Assembly (NCBI GenBank): GCA_024180945.1
Contig: JAKSGN010000002.1
Coordinates: forward strand, 1,550,001-1,614,000
Reading direction: 5' to 3'
Source: Macrophomina tecta
Taxonomy: Eukaryota; Ascomycota; Dothideomycetes; Botryosphaeriales; Botryosphaeriaceae
Length of the DNA stretch: 64,000 nucleotides
A program made the translations under genes and the position numbers. Of the stretch, positions 29,495-40,840 are shown in pieces; within the stretch, counting starts at the first letter, position 1, and the number at the start of each line of letters is the position of its first letter. Below the pieces are notes generated by a model. That model saw nothing but the letters and a program-made list of their open reading frames with translations, was not told the DNA's origin and ran no database searches.

Positions 29495-32400
29495 CGCATG
29501 ATTGTTTGCACTTGTAGGCTGTGTCGCTTACACCCTGTAGTCAAAGGGTCGACGTTCAAAAAGAGAGGCTGCGCCACAACGTACAATGCAAACCCCAAAG
29601 TTGGTCCGCCGTCGACGTAATGTGGAAGAACCTTTTTTTCCCCGTCCAACCGTGGCGGTAGACTCTTCCGGCGATCAGCAATCGACCGAGTGATGGCCGG
29701 ACAATAACTTCAGTTATCGTCTTTCGTTGACGACACTGGCCGTGCCATGCACGGTTTCTGATACGATCTGTCACACTTCTGACACCGGATGGCAGTCTCT
29801 CATATTTCTTTGCATATCCTCTTCACGGAAGAATATTGCTTCTGCACCGCATTGCACATCTCTGGGAGGCTAGCGCTCGAACAGGCGCACAAATGTCACA
29901 CAGTCACTACCACCATGTCTTAGTGTCCACCACGTCAGGTCTTTCGTTCAATCAAATGAATTTCGAAGGAAGTATTCTCAGCAGCATATGACGCCTGGCG
30001 AGTGTAGACGTCTGAAGTTGTACGCGTGCAGACGGGAACTGCGCTTATCGGATGACAGTTGCGCCATCCTGCCGCGATGCTGCATGGGGCTTGCCGCTCA
30101 ATACGGCTTTAAGCGCAGGTTTTCCGGAGATCCTACTGCCTCCGTCTAGCGTTCTCCGCGCGCTTGTCCCTGCGATCCCAGCTTCCCTGAGCATCTAACA
30201 CAGACACTGTTGTCATCGAGCTTTTCCGGACGCATCTTGCATTTTCCCGCATTTACCCTGCGCCTCACTCTTGATCTGATTGATTACTACTTGGAAAAAT
30301 ACTTGTTTTGCAAGTGACGCCCCGACGTTTGGGAGGAATCAGACGAGCCGCGCCTAAATGAAGGAATGAGCGACTGCGTTTCCTCCCGCCAGTATGAACG
30401 CTGAAGCTTTTCTGGCGGATCTGTGAAGTCACCCTACATCCCAAAAAAGCGCCTTCTGAGATCCTCGACATGCAACATCTTCATTCGTTCAGCTCGCTGG
30501 TGGATGCATAACTCGTATCATCACAGACACGCCTTCAGTTTGGAGCGAGGGCCGCGATAGGTTAGTAAGAGGGATAGGATGGTGCTGCCAAGATGTTGTG
30601 CACGTTAATCACACGTTGTCGGCGCAGTCTGCAATATTGAATCTCTCCTGCTCACCGGTCCGCCTCCCAAAGAGTGCCGGATCTGACTCTGTGAAACCTT
30701 GGATTGTTTTGCTTGGTAAGCGTTATTGCGCTTTAGCAAGGTGGGCTTAAGCCGAATTCGGCGGCAAATGAGCACGCAAGGCCAGGCGTTTGCGATAGCG
30801 GAGCAGCTGAGCATCAATTCCACGGGAGCCGCGCGGCCTGGCTTCACGTAGATAATCCGCAACACCCCTCCTCGTCGGCGTAAACGCGTCGAAATCACAT
30901 CGCCGCCTTCGGAAAATGCGCTTCTACTTCTGATCTGAACTTGACTCCGCAAATCTGGACGCTCGGACCGTGATTGGCGACACCGGGATGCACTACAAGA
31001 CTTTGACGGCTCCTAAGGCGTCCTTACCCCCGAATGGCTCCGGACATACACTCACTGGACTGCTAAGGAGGGGGGGGGGGGGGGGGGGATACGTCGACTT
31101 CTGTGCCCACGGAGCCAGTCTGACCCGGAATTCTTCCACCCGAGCGCGAGCCTTGGCCCGGCGGAGAGGGGCGACAACGCTTCAGTTACTCATACCGGAC
31201 CAGCCCATCATATGCCGCCACACGGAACATACGTTTTTGCGCAAACAGCCCACCATCTATCCCGAAGCTAGCTCCGAAAAATGCATGTGCTTTTCACCCG
31301 GTTCCTGGATTTCACACCACTCGGACGGCTCCCATCTGGCGTGCCGTGTGGGGACACATCCACCCTGTGGCCTCTGGTCGCACAGCTCAGCTGTACCTTA
31401 AGGGCGATTGGACATTTTGACTTACCTAATAGGCAGTCTGAGCGTCGCGCTACCCTACACGACCAAGCTTTTGCAGCCTTTTATGGCTGCCGTTGTACGC
31501 TGTCTCCGGGCAAAGGGGAGCTCGTCAGCGGGACTCATGGAGATTCGTCCTATGTACCATTCTACATCTTTGTTTGTACTGCTGTCCTTGTCAGAATCCT
31601 TGCAGCACTAAGAAGACAGTGATAGCGACTTGATTATCAGCACCTCGCTCATTCTCGAGGACGTGCAACGGAAAAGAGGAGCCAACGCTTCAAGACCCAT
31701 AGTGCCCACAGCGAAAGCCCCGAAAGAGCACTTGCAAGCGAAACTGAGCGCGAGCACATGCAAGTTCACTAGCCAATCTTCCCGCGTGTGGAGATCTGTC
31801 CTCGGCAACAGCGCACCAGCCTTATGGGAGCAGGTCTCATATGCACAGAACCTTTCCAATCCAGGAACCGCGAAAGCCAAAATGCCCCGAGAAGCTTACA
31901 GGCGTATCTATGAATTCGATCCTTTACCTTATCACTGGTCAACAGTTGGCCTGAGACCGACGTGGTGACCGCAGGTGCAGCGCTCGCTCACGCTATTCTG
32001 ACTCCGTGGCTGTGCATGAGTAGGAGACGAGATATCAGCGCATTAGCGCCTGCAGAAGTCGCATGTTCCGGCTATCGTCCAACGTCTCGATTACCAGACA
32101 CCCGGATTGGGGGTATCCTCCGTTCAGCCTGCAGGTAGGGCTCGTACGGGCCGAACCATCTTCACTGTGGGCGATTACCTTCCGTATGCGGTTGCGGCTC
32201 CCGAGTTCAGGAGCAGGGGTGCACCTGGTCTGAGCTCGTTGCAGAGGCCTGTTTGAAAGCAAGGCATGAAGATCAAGCCTAGACCTCAGTGGGTCGTCTG
32301 GGGAAAGGGACGACGGCTACGGACGCAAGGCAGCCCGCCCTTATGGATCGGCGCTGCTCGTCCAAGTGTTGGCTACGCGAGAAAGCATGTCGCGCGTCAC

Positions 32401-34038
32401 GAAACCGACGGCGCGTACGGACCAATTGTCGAAACCTGGATATTCCGACATCCCTATGGCCCACCCCCAGGTGCAAACCCTCCATGATTTTCCCCACCGG
32501 CGGTCCCTGATCGACCTGTAGATACGGCAGCCTGCGCTTCGAACGGAGCAAGTCCGCCTTCGTGTTCCATGCCGACGAAGCCTCACTCGGCGAGACAGTG
32601 TAGCATCGTAGCCCTGGAGTGTGCAGACCAACCAGTTCCGCCGCTCATGCCCAGGCAAACATGCTTTCCCGTGCATGATATCCAGACAAGAGCAGCTGTC
32701 GCTTCCGGTCTCTCTATTGTCTTGTCAAGGTGCGCTGCTGGTCCTAGAGGTTACGCCGATGTACGAGAGGAGAAGAGGAAAGCGGTTGCCGGGATTCGAC
32801 GGACCAAAAGCAAGAACATCAAACTACCTATCCCACGGTGAACCGTTGGAGGTTGCCAGTTGACGCGAGGCACGCACCAGGCCTTCCGCCAATTCCCTTG
32901 GACGATCCCCGGACACGGGTCGGGTTCTCAACCCTCACTATCTACACTGGGTCCTTTGCCCACTAACGCCGCTGGCCCTGCGCACCTTTTCTCACTCAAC
33001 TATCGCCGAGTATCTCCACTGGTTCGCTTCGCGTCTCTGCCGTAGTAAGTCATCAGATGGAAGCGGGCAACAATCGTCATCGTGATCCACCTGGTATCAC
33101 GGTCTGCAGAGCCAAATACATTGAGATAGACCTTCCGACGCTCGTATATGCCCGATGTCTCGCGATCCAATGGCCTATCCCGACAGACTGACCCAATAGC
33201 CGGTAGTAAATACTCCAGGATCGTTGGACGTGGGTCAGCTTTGCAGCCGCTGGCAATGACGGTGGAGCTCCACCGCATCGTCTTCCCACCCCAGTCTGGT
33301 ATAGCGAACTCGCGTCATGATATTCAGCCAGATAATCCGTGCCCAAGCTCTCTTGCAGATGCACCGTGCCGCTTCCGATATGGCGTGCGAAACCATCGAG
33401 TGTTAGTTGCTCTGAGACAGGATTAATTACACATGAGCCCCACGCGGATACGGCCGTACTTGTCAAGACGATCCGCAAATGGTTGATGGTCTGGGCTTTT
33501 TCGGAGCCATCAATCACTGCTGCGGTTGGACTTGCCCATTCCCATCGCTCACACGAACGGAAATAGTTGGAAGCTGCAAGATAATTACAAGTCTCACGCT
33601 GATGCTCCACCAACACCACTCGAGGGAAGCGGGACCCCCCACCACCGTCGGCCCGCCCCGTGGCACTTCCTCCATTTTTTTCCTTATCATCTTCCGTTAC
33701 GATTTCGACATTTGCGCGCATGATTTTGTAAGATACGGAGAAAAAAATTTTTTTTTTTTTCCCTCTATGCTCTCAATGCCCTTCGGCCAAGGCTGTTGGC
33801 ACTATAGGAAAAGGCCGAAATGACTTGCTGAACGCCGACTACTGACTAAGTCCAGACGCCGACTTTCATTCCTATCGCGTCCGCTCCGCCGAGCCACCGC
33901 CTCGTAGCTTACTGTCTCGGCAACACTCCTCTTCGGTCGCACGTACGGTTGCTGGCTGTGCAATGTTTGGCCACCGACCGCGCATTACTGTCTACATCCA
34001 CCACCGACCCTTCCCTTCCAGCTATGTTCCGTCCCCGC
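29495..34038. other. Gene-poor spacer, 4.5 kb
   Basis: No recognisable gene on either strand. Many ORFs of 60-210 codons occur, none with a domain or a splice-consistent partner. The base composition is less GC-rich than the preceding spacer. It contains a 19-G run and an A7/T12 junction near 33740-33760. Ancient, heavily mutated repeats cannot be excluded without a repeat library. Confidence 0.4.
31070..31088 (+). repeat. Poly-G tract (19)
   Basis: Nineteen consecutive G, able to form a G-quadruplex or to reflect an assembly-difficult homopolymer. Confidence 0.85.
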
Positions 34039-36655
34039 CTACTGCGGTTTGCTCTCTAAGATCAGGTTCTCCTTACTCGCTAGCCTCTCGGCCGTCGTCT
34101 TGAAGAGGCGCGGAATGCCTGTCTCCTCGAAGGGGGCGCCGTCAAGGATCATCTTGGCGAGGCCCTTGGATGAGAGGAAGATTAGCGGCATGCCATGTCC
34201 GTTGAAGCCACCCATGATGAACTGGCCGGGCTTCGAGGGCACGGCGCCGAGGTGTGGCATCATGTCGGCGGTGTACTGGTCCAGGCGTCAGTTCAGTCCA
34301 CATGCTGGGCTAGTGCAAGCGACGCGACGGAGAACCTCTTCGTGGAACAGGATAAGGAAGCAAGGCAGAGAGAATGGAAGTGAAGGCAAGCGAGGCGCCG
34401 CGACAGTTGCGCCAGGCGCGCCAATGATGCCGAATACGACTGCGGATGAGGGTATGTCACGGGTAGGTGGATTCAGAGGGGTCCAATATCGGGGGATGGG
34501 AGCACACTCACGCCCATGATGCCTGTCCAGATGGTGTCGACCTCGGAGCCGCTCTTCTCCCAGCCGCGGTAGTTGCGCTGCATAAAGCCGGGGAAGTGCT
34601 GGGTGGCGGGCTCGATGAGCGAGGCGTCATCCGTCACGCCGTACCAGTGGCCCCGGTCGTGCCAGAACCACTGCTTGGCGCCGCCGATGATGATGCTGCC
34701 GTCGGGGCGGGTGATCTGGTAGTCATAGATGCCGGGGGCGTACCTCAGCTGCAATGGATGGCCGGTTAGGTCATGAGGTGCTCGGATGGCGTTCTTTTCT
34801 TTTACGTACGCTGTAGGTGTTTGGCAGGTGCGGCTTGGGCAGGCCGCGGGGAACGGCGAGGCGGGCGCAGATGCCCTTGACGGGGATGATCTTGTCGCGG
34901 TACTGGGGCGCGACGCCGGCGGTGTAGGCGTTGGTGCAGTAGACGAGCTGCTTGGCGCGCAGGCGGCCGCGCGGGGTGCTGACGGTCCAGCGACCAGCGC
35001 CATCCTGGTCCTCCGAGACGCTGGTCACCGGCGTGTGCGTCTGCAGGTTGACGCCGCGCGCGACCGCCAGCGCGAGGAGGTGCATGACCAGCTTGTACGG
35101 CCTTTGCGCGAATCGTTAGTAAAGAAAATGCTCCAGCGAAGTGTGTGGCTTTCAACGGTGCGCCGCTCTCTAGCCTCATCCTTGCTCTGCTCCGCGGCGC
35201 CTCGTGCCGCCATCACTTCTTTCTCTCTGCTCCGCCGACGATCATCTCGTCCTTGTGCGACCATTCCGGCTCCCCTTTGTTTAGTTTCCCTCCCTCTCTC
35301 GTGCCCGCCGTCCCTTGGCTCTGATTGGTGCTGAACAGCGTTCCGAAAGGTGGACCGGCGCCAGCCATGGTCTCAAGCCACGTTCCCTCGCTCTCCCCAC
35401 ACCAAGACAGCGTCACCCGTGAAACGGGCCCTGCGCAAAAGCGAAATATAGGCTGAAAGGCACGGGAGGGCATCGCATAGCAGACGGGGTTACGCACATG
35501 CAACCCGACTCCACCGGTGAACCTGGGGCGGCAGAGCGGGAATAACACTCCCACCGGACGAAAAAGCTTGTTTTCCCCGCCGCTGCTCTCTGGGTCTCTT
35601 TTCTTTCTTGTTTTCGGCAGCCGGGTACCCATCCCTTGATCTTGTCCCTTCAGGCCACCCCTTCCCTCTACAATCTATTTCTCCCACTTACCGGTGGCGG
35701 GGGAAGAGGCCGGGGCCAAGAGAGTTTTTCCAACCGCACCAACGGCACGAAGGAAGCGGGCATAAAAAGGGGAAAAAAAAAAAAAAAAAGGCGCGTACAG
35801 GAATCCCACCCGGCTAGAAGAGGCCCAGTTTTCACGAGAGAGAGGAAAGGAAAGAGGCCGTAAACTCACCAGACCGAACCGGCGGTAAAGGTAAACGCGC
35901 ACTTGGCGCCCTTCACGCCCGACACGTTCTCGGCGGCCTCGCCCTCGCAGAAGAAGACGTCGCGCACCGAGGGCCGCCCGGCCGCCTGCAGCTCGAGGTA
36001 CTCGCGCTTGCACTTGGCCGCGTGCTCGGCGTCGAGGCACACGTCGACGGCGCGCGTGAGCGTGAAGTCGCAGTCGATGCGCTCGCGCTCGACGAGCTCC
36101 TTGACCGCGAGCACCTGCGAGGCCTCGAAGAGGGCGAGCTCGTCCGCCGCCGCCGCGCCGAAGAGCGCCGTGTATTTGGGGACTTGGAAGTAGACGTCGG
36201 GCTTGAGGTGGCCGCCTGCGAGGGCGGAGAAGCTTCCCCGTCAACAGAGCGCCCTTTGGATATCATCATCAAGGGGGGGGGAAAGGCGCTTTCAGCGGCT
36301 ACACACCGTTTCGACCCGTCGCGCCCGAGCACGCCTCCCGCGCCTCGAGGATCACGATCTTGGGCGGGTTGGGGTTGTCCTGCAGCAGGTGGTAGGCCGT
36401 CGCGGCGCCGGCGTAGCCCGCGCCGATGATGACGACGTCGGCCTCGTCGGGTAGGTCGGGCGTCGTGCGCGCGCTGTCGAGCGCGTGCGGCTCGGTGCGC
36501 CAGAAGGGCGTCACCGCGCCGGGGACTGGGTACGGGTAGGGCGCATGCGAGGCTGAGGGCTCGGTCGAGTATATCGACGTCGACGGCGGCGGCGGCGGCT
36601 GGATGCTGCTCTGGATCTGGGAGAGGCGGGCTTGGGCTGTTGCGGCGGGCGACAT
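34039..36655 (-). CDS. FAD-dependent oxidoreductase (DAO family)
   Basis: Five exons: 36307..36655, 35870..36215, 34810..35101, 34512..34748 and 34039..34275. Phases close and give 486 residues. The Rossmann dinucleotide-binding site is VVIIGAGYAGAATAYHLLQ near residue 75, with ILEAREACSGATGRNGGH following (the usual 'E.....S.AtGrNgG' block). Later blocks are FTAGSVWPYKLVMHLL, VYCTNAYTAGVAPQYRDKII, GSIIIGGAKQWFWHD and IWTGIMGYTADMMPHLGAV. The C-terminal FAD site is GGFNGHGMPLIFLSSKGLA. The DAO family oxidises amines and amino acids (sarcosine, glycine or D-amino-acid type) with H2O2 release; the substrate is not readable here. No signal peptide. The second intron is 768 bases, about ten times normal, and contains a 17-base A/T tract. 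Confidence 0.9.
35773..35789 (+). repeat. Poly-A tract (17) in the 768-base intron
   Basis: Seventeen A on the plus strand (T on sense) inside the intron 35102..35869 of the FAD oxidoreductase gene. Confidence 0.85.
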
Positions 36656-37193
36656 GATGGCTGGCTGGTGGTAGGCGCGGCTGCCGGGTAGGCGGGCGGT
36701 GACGGTGCGTGGGGAGGCTGCTGAGATTTATCTACGCGTTATGCAACACGAGGGGATGGTTGGGTATGGCGGTCGTGGTAGGGATCACGCATGCAATGAG
36801 TGCATATAAGGAGACTGAGGCTCAGTAGCTATCACGGCACAGGCACCTCTGGCATGGGAAGATGGTTCGACCAGCATGCCTCCAAAACCCGACATCGGGC
36901 GCGGCGGCGCGCACGAACCCGACGGACTGCGGGGATGCGCGTCCTTACTCAAGAGAGTTCCGATCAAGCTCGCTCTGCAAGCCAAAGGTGGGAGAAGGTT
37001 CAGCCAGATTGCGCGAGTGAGCTTGCTTCCGCCATTGCGGAGCGATCACTGCGGCCCGCGCTCGTATCAGGCCGGAGAACGGCACGCAGGGATCGGAGAA
37101 GAGCGACGAGCGGCCTATCGATAACGGGGCAAGAGGGAGCTATGGCCACCGGGCAGGTGATGGTTTTTTTTTTTGTTTCTTGATCGGCTACAG
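36656..37193. other. Intergenic between FAD oxidoreductase and dehalogenase genes
   Basis: About 540 bases between two minus-strand genes: promoter of the oxidoreductase and 3' UTR of the dehalogenase. A run of 12 T (37164..37175) lies just beyond the dehalogenase stop. Confidence 0.4.
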
Positions 37194-38001
37194 CTACGAC
37201 GATGCCGCGATTATCTTGTCCGCCATTTCCAGCGGCGTCTCTGCCATCACGTCCATCTCGCCAAAGATCTCGGTGCACGGTTCCTTCTCCCACACGCTTG
37301 TGTATGCGCCCTTGAACCTGTTGTGGCGCACAGCAATCGGTCAGTTTCGGGAAAGGGGCAACGGTCGATAGCAAACACCGCCCCAAAGAACAGGGAACTC
37401 ACCCGACTGTCCGCGCAGCAGACACGTCCCACATGTGCGCGGCGGCGAACCACTTCTCACCGTCGCCGAGGGCCTTGAGGGCGGGCTCGTAGGCCCTGGG
37501 GTCGGGCTTGCCGACGCCGCTGGTGTCGCAGCTCATGAAGTTCTCGGCGGGCATGGGCACGCCCGCCTTGTCGAAGTAGCCGCCCACGCGCTTCTTGTCG
37601 CCCGCCGTCAGGCACCAGCATGTGAAGCCCGCCGCTCGCAGCTTTGCGAACATCTCGGGCACACCCTCGCGCATCTGCAGGTTGTTGTATGCCTCCATGA
37701 TGACGGCCAGATCGGCGTCGCTGGCGAACTCGCGCGGCTCGGCGATGCCGGACTGGTAGAGCATGCGGTAGAAGAGAGCCGCCTGCACTTTGGAGAAGAC
37801 GGTGTAGCGTCCGGAGAGGGAGAGGTAGGTGTATTCGCGCTCGGCCGCCTCCATCCATGCGAAGGCGAAGAGTTGTGGCTTGATGCCTTCGGCGGCGAAG
37901 CGCTCGCCCAGCTGCGAGGCGATGGCGTCGAACCAAACTTGATAGCCGACGCAGGTGCCGACGACATCGAAGACGACGTGCTTTTGCGTAGATGCGGTCA
38001 T
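37194..38001 (-). CDS. Haloacid dehalogenase-like hydrolase, type II
   Basis: Two exons, 37403..38001 and 37194..37317, give 240 residues. HAD motif I is HVVFDVVGTCVGYQVWFD near residue 10, with Asp as nucleophile. Motif II is in GFTCWCLTAGDKK (T/S after hydrophobic strand). The motif III/IV region is SCDTSGVGKPDPRAYEPALK, then MWDVSAARTVGFKGAYTSVW. This pattern and length fit the (S)-2-haloacid dehalogenase-like subfamily found in many filamentous fungi. Real substrates there are usually unknown and may be phosphate esters. The C-terminal exon finishes the expected '.Gf.gayv....E..........D....L.E.ad.i' region. The longer upstream frame is Arg/Ser-rich noise; the start at 38001 precedes motif I as in homologues. 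Confidence 0.88.
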
Positions 38002-38781
38002 AGTTCTTGTTGAGGAAGGCGGACGAGCGGTCTGGTCTTGGGGATGGGGATTCGAAGAAGCAGTACCAGCGGAGGGGGAAGGGAAAAGTGAGGGTTGACG
38101 AAGAATTGAGGCTGAGAGAAGAATGGATAATGGCAGCATTGTCTCCGACCTCGCTCGCGCCAGGCCGGCCTCCCAAGCCCTGGTGTGCCCCTCCCGTGCC
38201 CCTCCAAGGTGCGCGGATGGGGGATGTTCAGGGCCCTTGCGCGCGCAGAGCAGCTGGACTAAACCCCCACCTTTGCCTGACTTGTTTGCCTTTCCCCGGA
38301 TCTCTCGGTCACGTGAGGCTACTCGCTGCCTTTCGGGTGAATGCGAAGGCGACGTGCATCTGCACGCTATCGTCCGTTGTGTAGCAGCTCTTGGGGCGCT
38401 GGGGGCGATAGGAGGCAGGTTAAGCTCCGCCGAGCCCGCGGCTCCCCTGCCTGGTGAAAGCTTTGTGCGTCCACCTGCAAGCCCCAGGAAGCTCCCATTG
38501 GTCAGAGAGTCTGCCTCTGTTGCCGCGATAGGAAGCATGTCGGGTATCTTCGAGATGCCGCAGCCCGCGGCGGACGGCATTTGACGTGTGCAGGCTGATG
38601 CGACCACGCAGGGCATCTCTGCTACCAACTTAAGCTGAATCCTATATCGAGGCCCTGGAGATAGAGAGATGCCGGACGCGTAGATGTACCTGCGAGGCCC
38701 CCGAGGTCTTGGGAGGCCACTGTTGACCTTCCTTACCGGTGTGAATTTGGTGGTTGTGTTCGCCTCCCTGCAGCAACAATC
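38002..38781. promoter_or_regulatory. Divergent spacer, dehalogenase and permease remnant
   Basis: About 0.8 kb between divergent genes. Weak ORFs only. No TATA-like element stands out. Confidence 0.35.
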
Positions 38782-40840
38782 ATGGCTCAACCCGTCACGG
38801 CGCACGAGCTCTCTACGTCCACGCCATCGTCGGCATTGCAGACCACGGGCTCCGGCAGAGATAAGAAAGACGCTACTAATGTGGCAATTGAACCATCGCC
38901 CGACGCAGTTGAGCAGGACGTCGGCATGGTTGAGCTGGCCGACGTCGGGTACGAGCGTTCGCTGAAGAGACGGCAGATCACGATGATGGCGTTTGGCGCT
39001 GGTATCGGGACCGGTCTTTGGGTTGGCACTGGAAGTGCACTGGCTAAAGACGAGTAGAGAAGAAAAGTGAGAGGGACTGCATGATGCACTGTGCTGACTG
39101 TCCGGTCCGTAGCCGGCCCGGGAGGCATCGCCGTTTCCTATACCATCATGGCGTGAGTCAGGCACCGACGAATCCTTCAACCCTCGGAACTGACTCCGGC
39201 GGATAGGTGGATTGTCTACATCATGTATACCTCCATCGGAGAGATGACTGCGGACAAGCCCGTCCATGGTGGGTTCACGCGCCAAGCTGGCGAATACGTC
39301 GATCCCGCGCTGGGATTTGCCATTGGGATAAACTTTTGGTTTAATGTAAGCGCTGAGCTTATTTGATCCACGCTGCGTTCTCAACTGACAGTGGTCAGTG
39401 GGTTATGTGAGACTCTCTTTTCTACTCGACGGGTGTCTGCTTGGACTAACTGCCACCAAGGATCATTCCCGCCGAGATCACGGCTTGCATCTCCGTCCTG
39501 CACTACTGGGAGACTTGATACAAAGTGCCGTTGGCGGCATGGATCACCGTCTTCCTCGTGATCATTGTGTTCATCAACATCTGGCCAGTTAAGCTGTATG
39601 GGCAAGTCGAGTTCTGGTTCTCCTTCCCGAAGTGTCTTGCTCTGGTGGCCATCATTTTCTTCATGATTGTGATGACAAGTGGCGGCATCCCCGCTACCAA
39701 GGGGCCTATTGAATTCAGATACTGGAAGGACCCCCGGCGCTTTTGTGAATGGGATTCGTGGTATTGCCGCGGCTTTCGTACAAGCTGGCTTCAGCTTCGG
39801 TGGCAGTAGGTGCTGTGATCCCGGGCCAACGCGAAGCCCTACTGACCCGGCACAGGTGAGCATATCGCGGTCATGGCCGGAGAGGCCAAAGATCCGCGCG
39901 AGACGGCGAAGCGCTCCGTCCGCCCACTGTTTTTGGCGAATGTTCGCCTTCTTCGTGGTGAACATCTGTAGCGCTCTCCGCCACTCCCGTTACCAGACCG
40001 AGCATGCAACCTCTTCGGACTCGCGCACGCGCTCGATGCCTTCATCCTCATTACGGTGGTCTCGTGCGGCATCACTTCGGCATACATCCCGTCCCGTACG
40101 CTCTGCGCACTGTCGGACCTGAAGTGGGTGCATCCGGTGTTGGGACGCAAAGACAGCCAGGGCCGGCCGGATGTGGCGATGACGATTGGCGGGGGCGGAC
40201 TGTGCTACCTGAACTGCAACTCCACCGCGGCGGAGGTGTACGGCTGGTTTTCCTCGCTGGTGAGCCCGTGCTGCTATATCCAACGACGGGATCAATAGAA
40301 TACCGCTGGCGCCGTCGCGTCCATGCAGGTCGGTATCAGTGGGTTCCTGCAGTGGGCGACCATCTACTGGATGCACATCCGCTTCCGCAAGGGCCTCAAG
40401 GCGCAGGGCATTGACCACAAGACGTTGCCCTTCGACGACGTGCTCGCGCCGTGGAGCCAGTACCTCGGCCTGACAGTCATCTCCCTCATCATGGCGGCCG
40501 AGTTCTACCTGGCCGTCTTCCCGTTCAATGCCAAGCCCAGTGCGGAGAATTTCTTCGCGACGTGCGTCAAGCTCGCGTCCTTCCTCGGGAAAAAGAGGCT
40601 AACAAGAAATCGTGACTCAGCTACATCGCGGCGCCGCTGTTCGTGATCGATTACTTTTCCTACAAGTGGTGGCACAAGACTAAGGTAGTGTGGACCGAGG
40701 ACATGGATTTCAGCGAGGCCTTCATTTTCGACGAGCTCGAGCGGCGGCAGAAGGCGGAAGCAGCAGCACAACCGAAGGCAAAGGCGGGCAAGGGCCCTGC
40801 GGACATTGCTCGCCGGGTGTGGTCTGCTCTCGTGGGATGA
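38782..40840 (+). pseudogene. Amino-acid permease (AAP/DIP5-like), disrupted
   Basis: Coding blocks of a fungal amino-acid permease run in order. They include VELADVGYERSLKRRQITMM, FGAGIGTGLWVGTGSALAK, GPGGIAVSYTIMA, WIVYIMYTSIGEM, GGFTRQAGEYVDPALGFAIG, IIPAEITACISVLHYWET, ITSAYIPSRTLCALSDLKWV, GFLQWATIYWMHIRFRKGLK and FVIDYFSYKWWHKTKVVW. Several introns are still readable, including an 8-base exon (39399..39406). Defects: the donor after SALAK (expected near 39048) reads ACGAG instead of GT-type sequence, so the frame stops. There is an in-frame TGA at 39516. An extra C in a C5 run near 39730 and an extra T in a T5 run near 39930 cause frameshifts. A loop of roughly 20 residues expected before the DAFILITVVSCGI block is garbled. 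The C-terminal third is intact. Non-functional as it stands, unless some defects are sequencing errors. Confidence 0.8.

Noticed and set aside
32000..33721. Several ORFs of 70-214 codons
   Set aside because: No domain, overlapping on both strands, and no consistent splicing.
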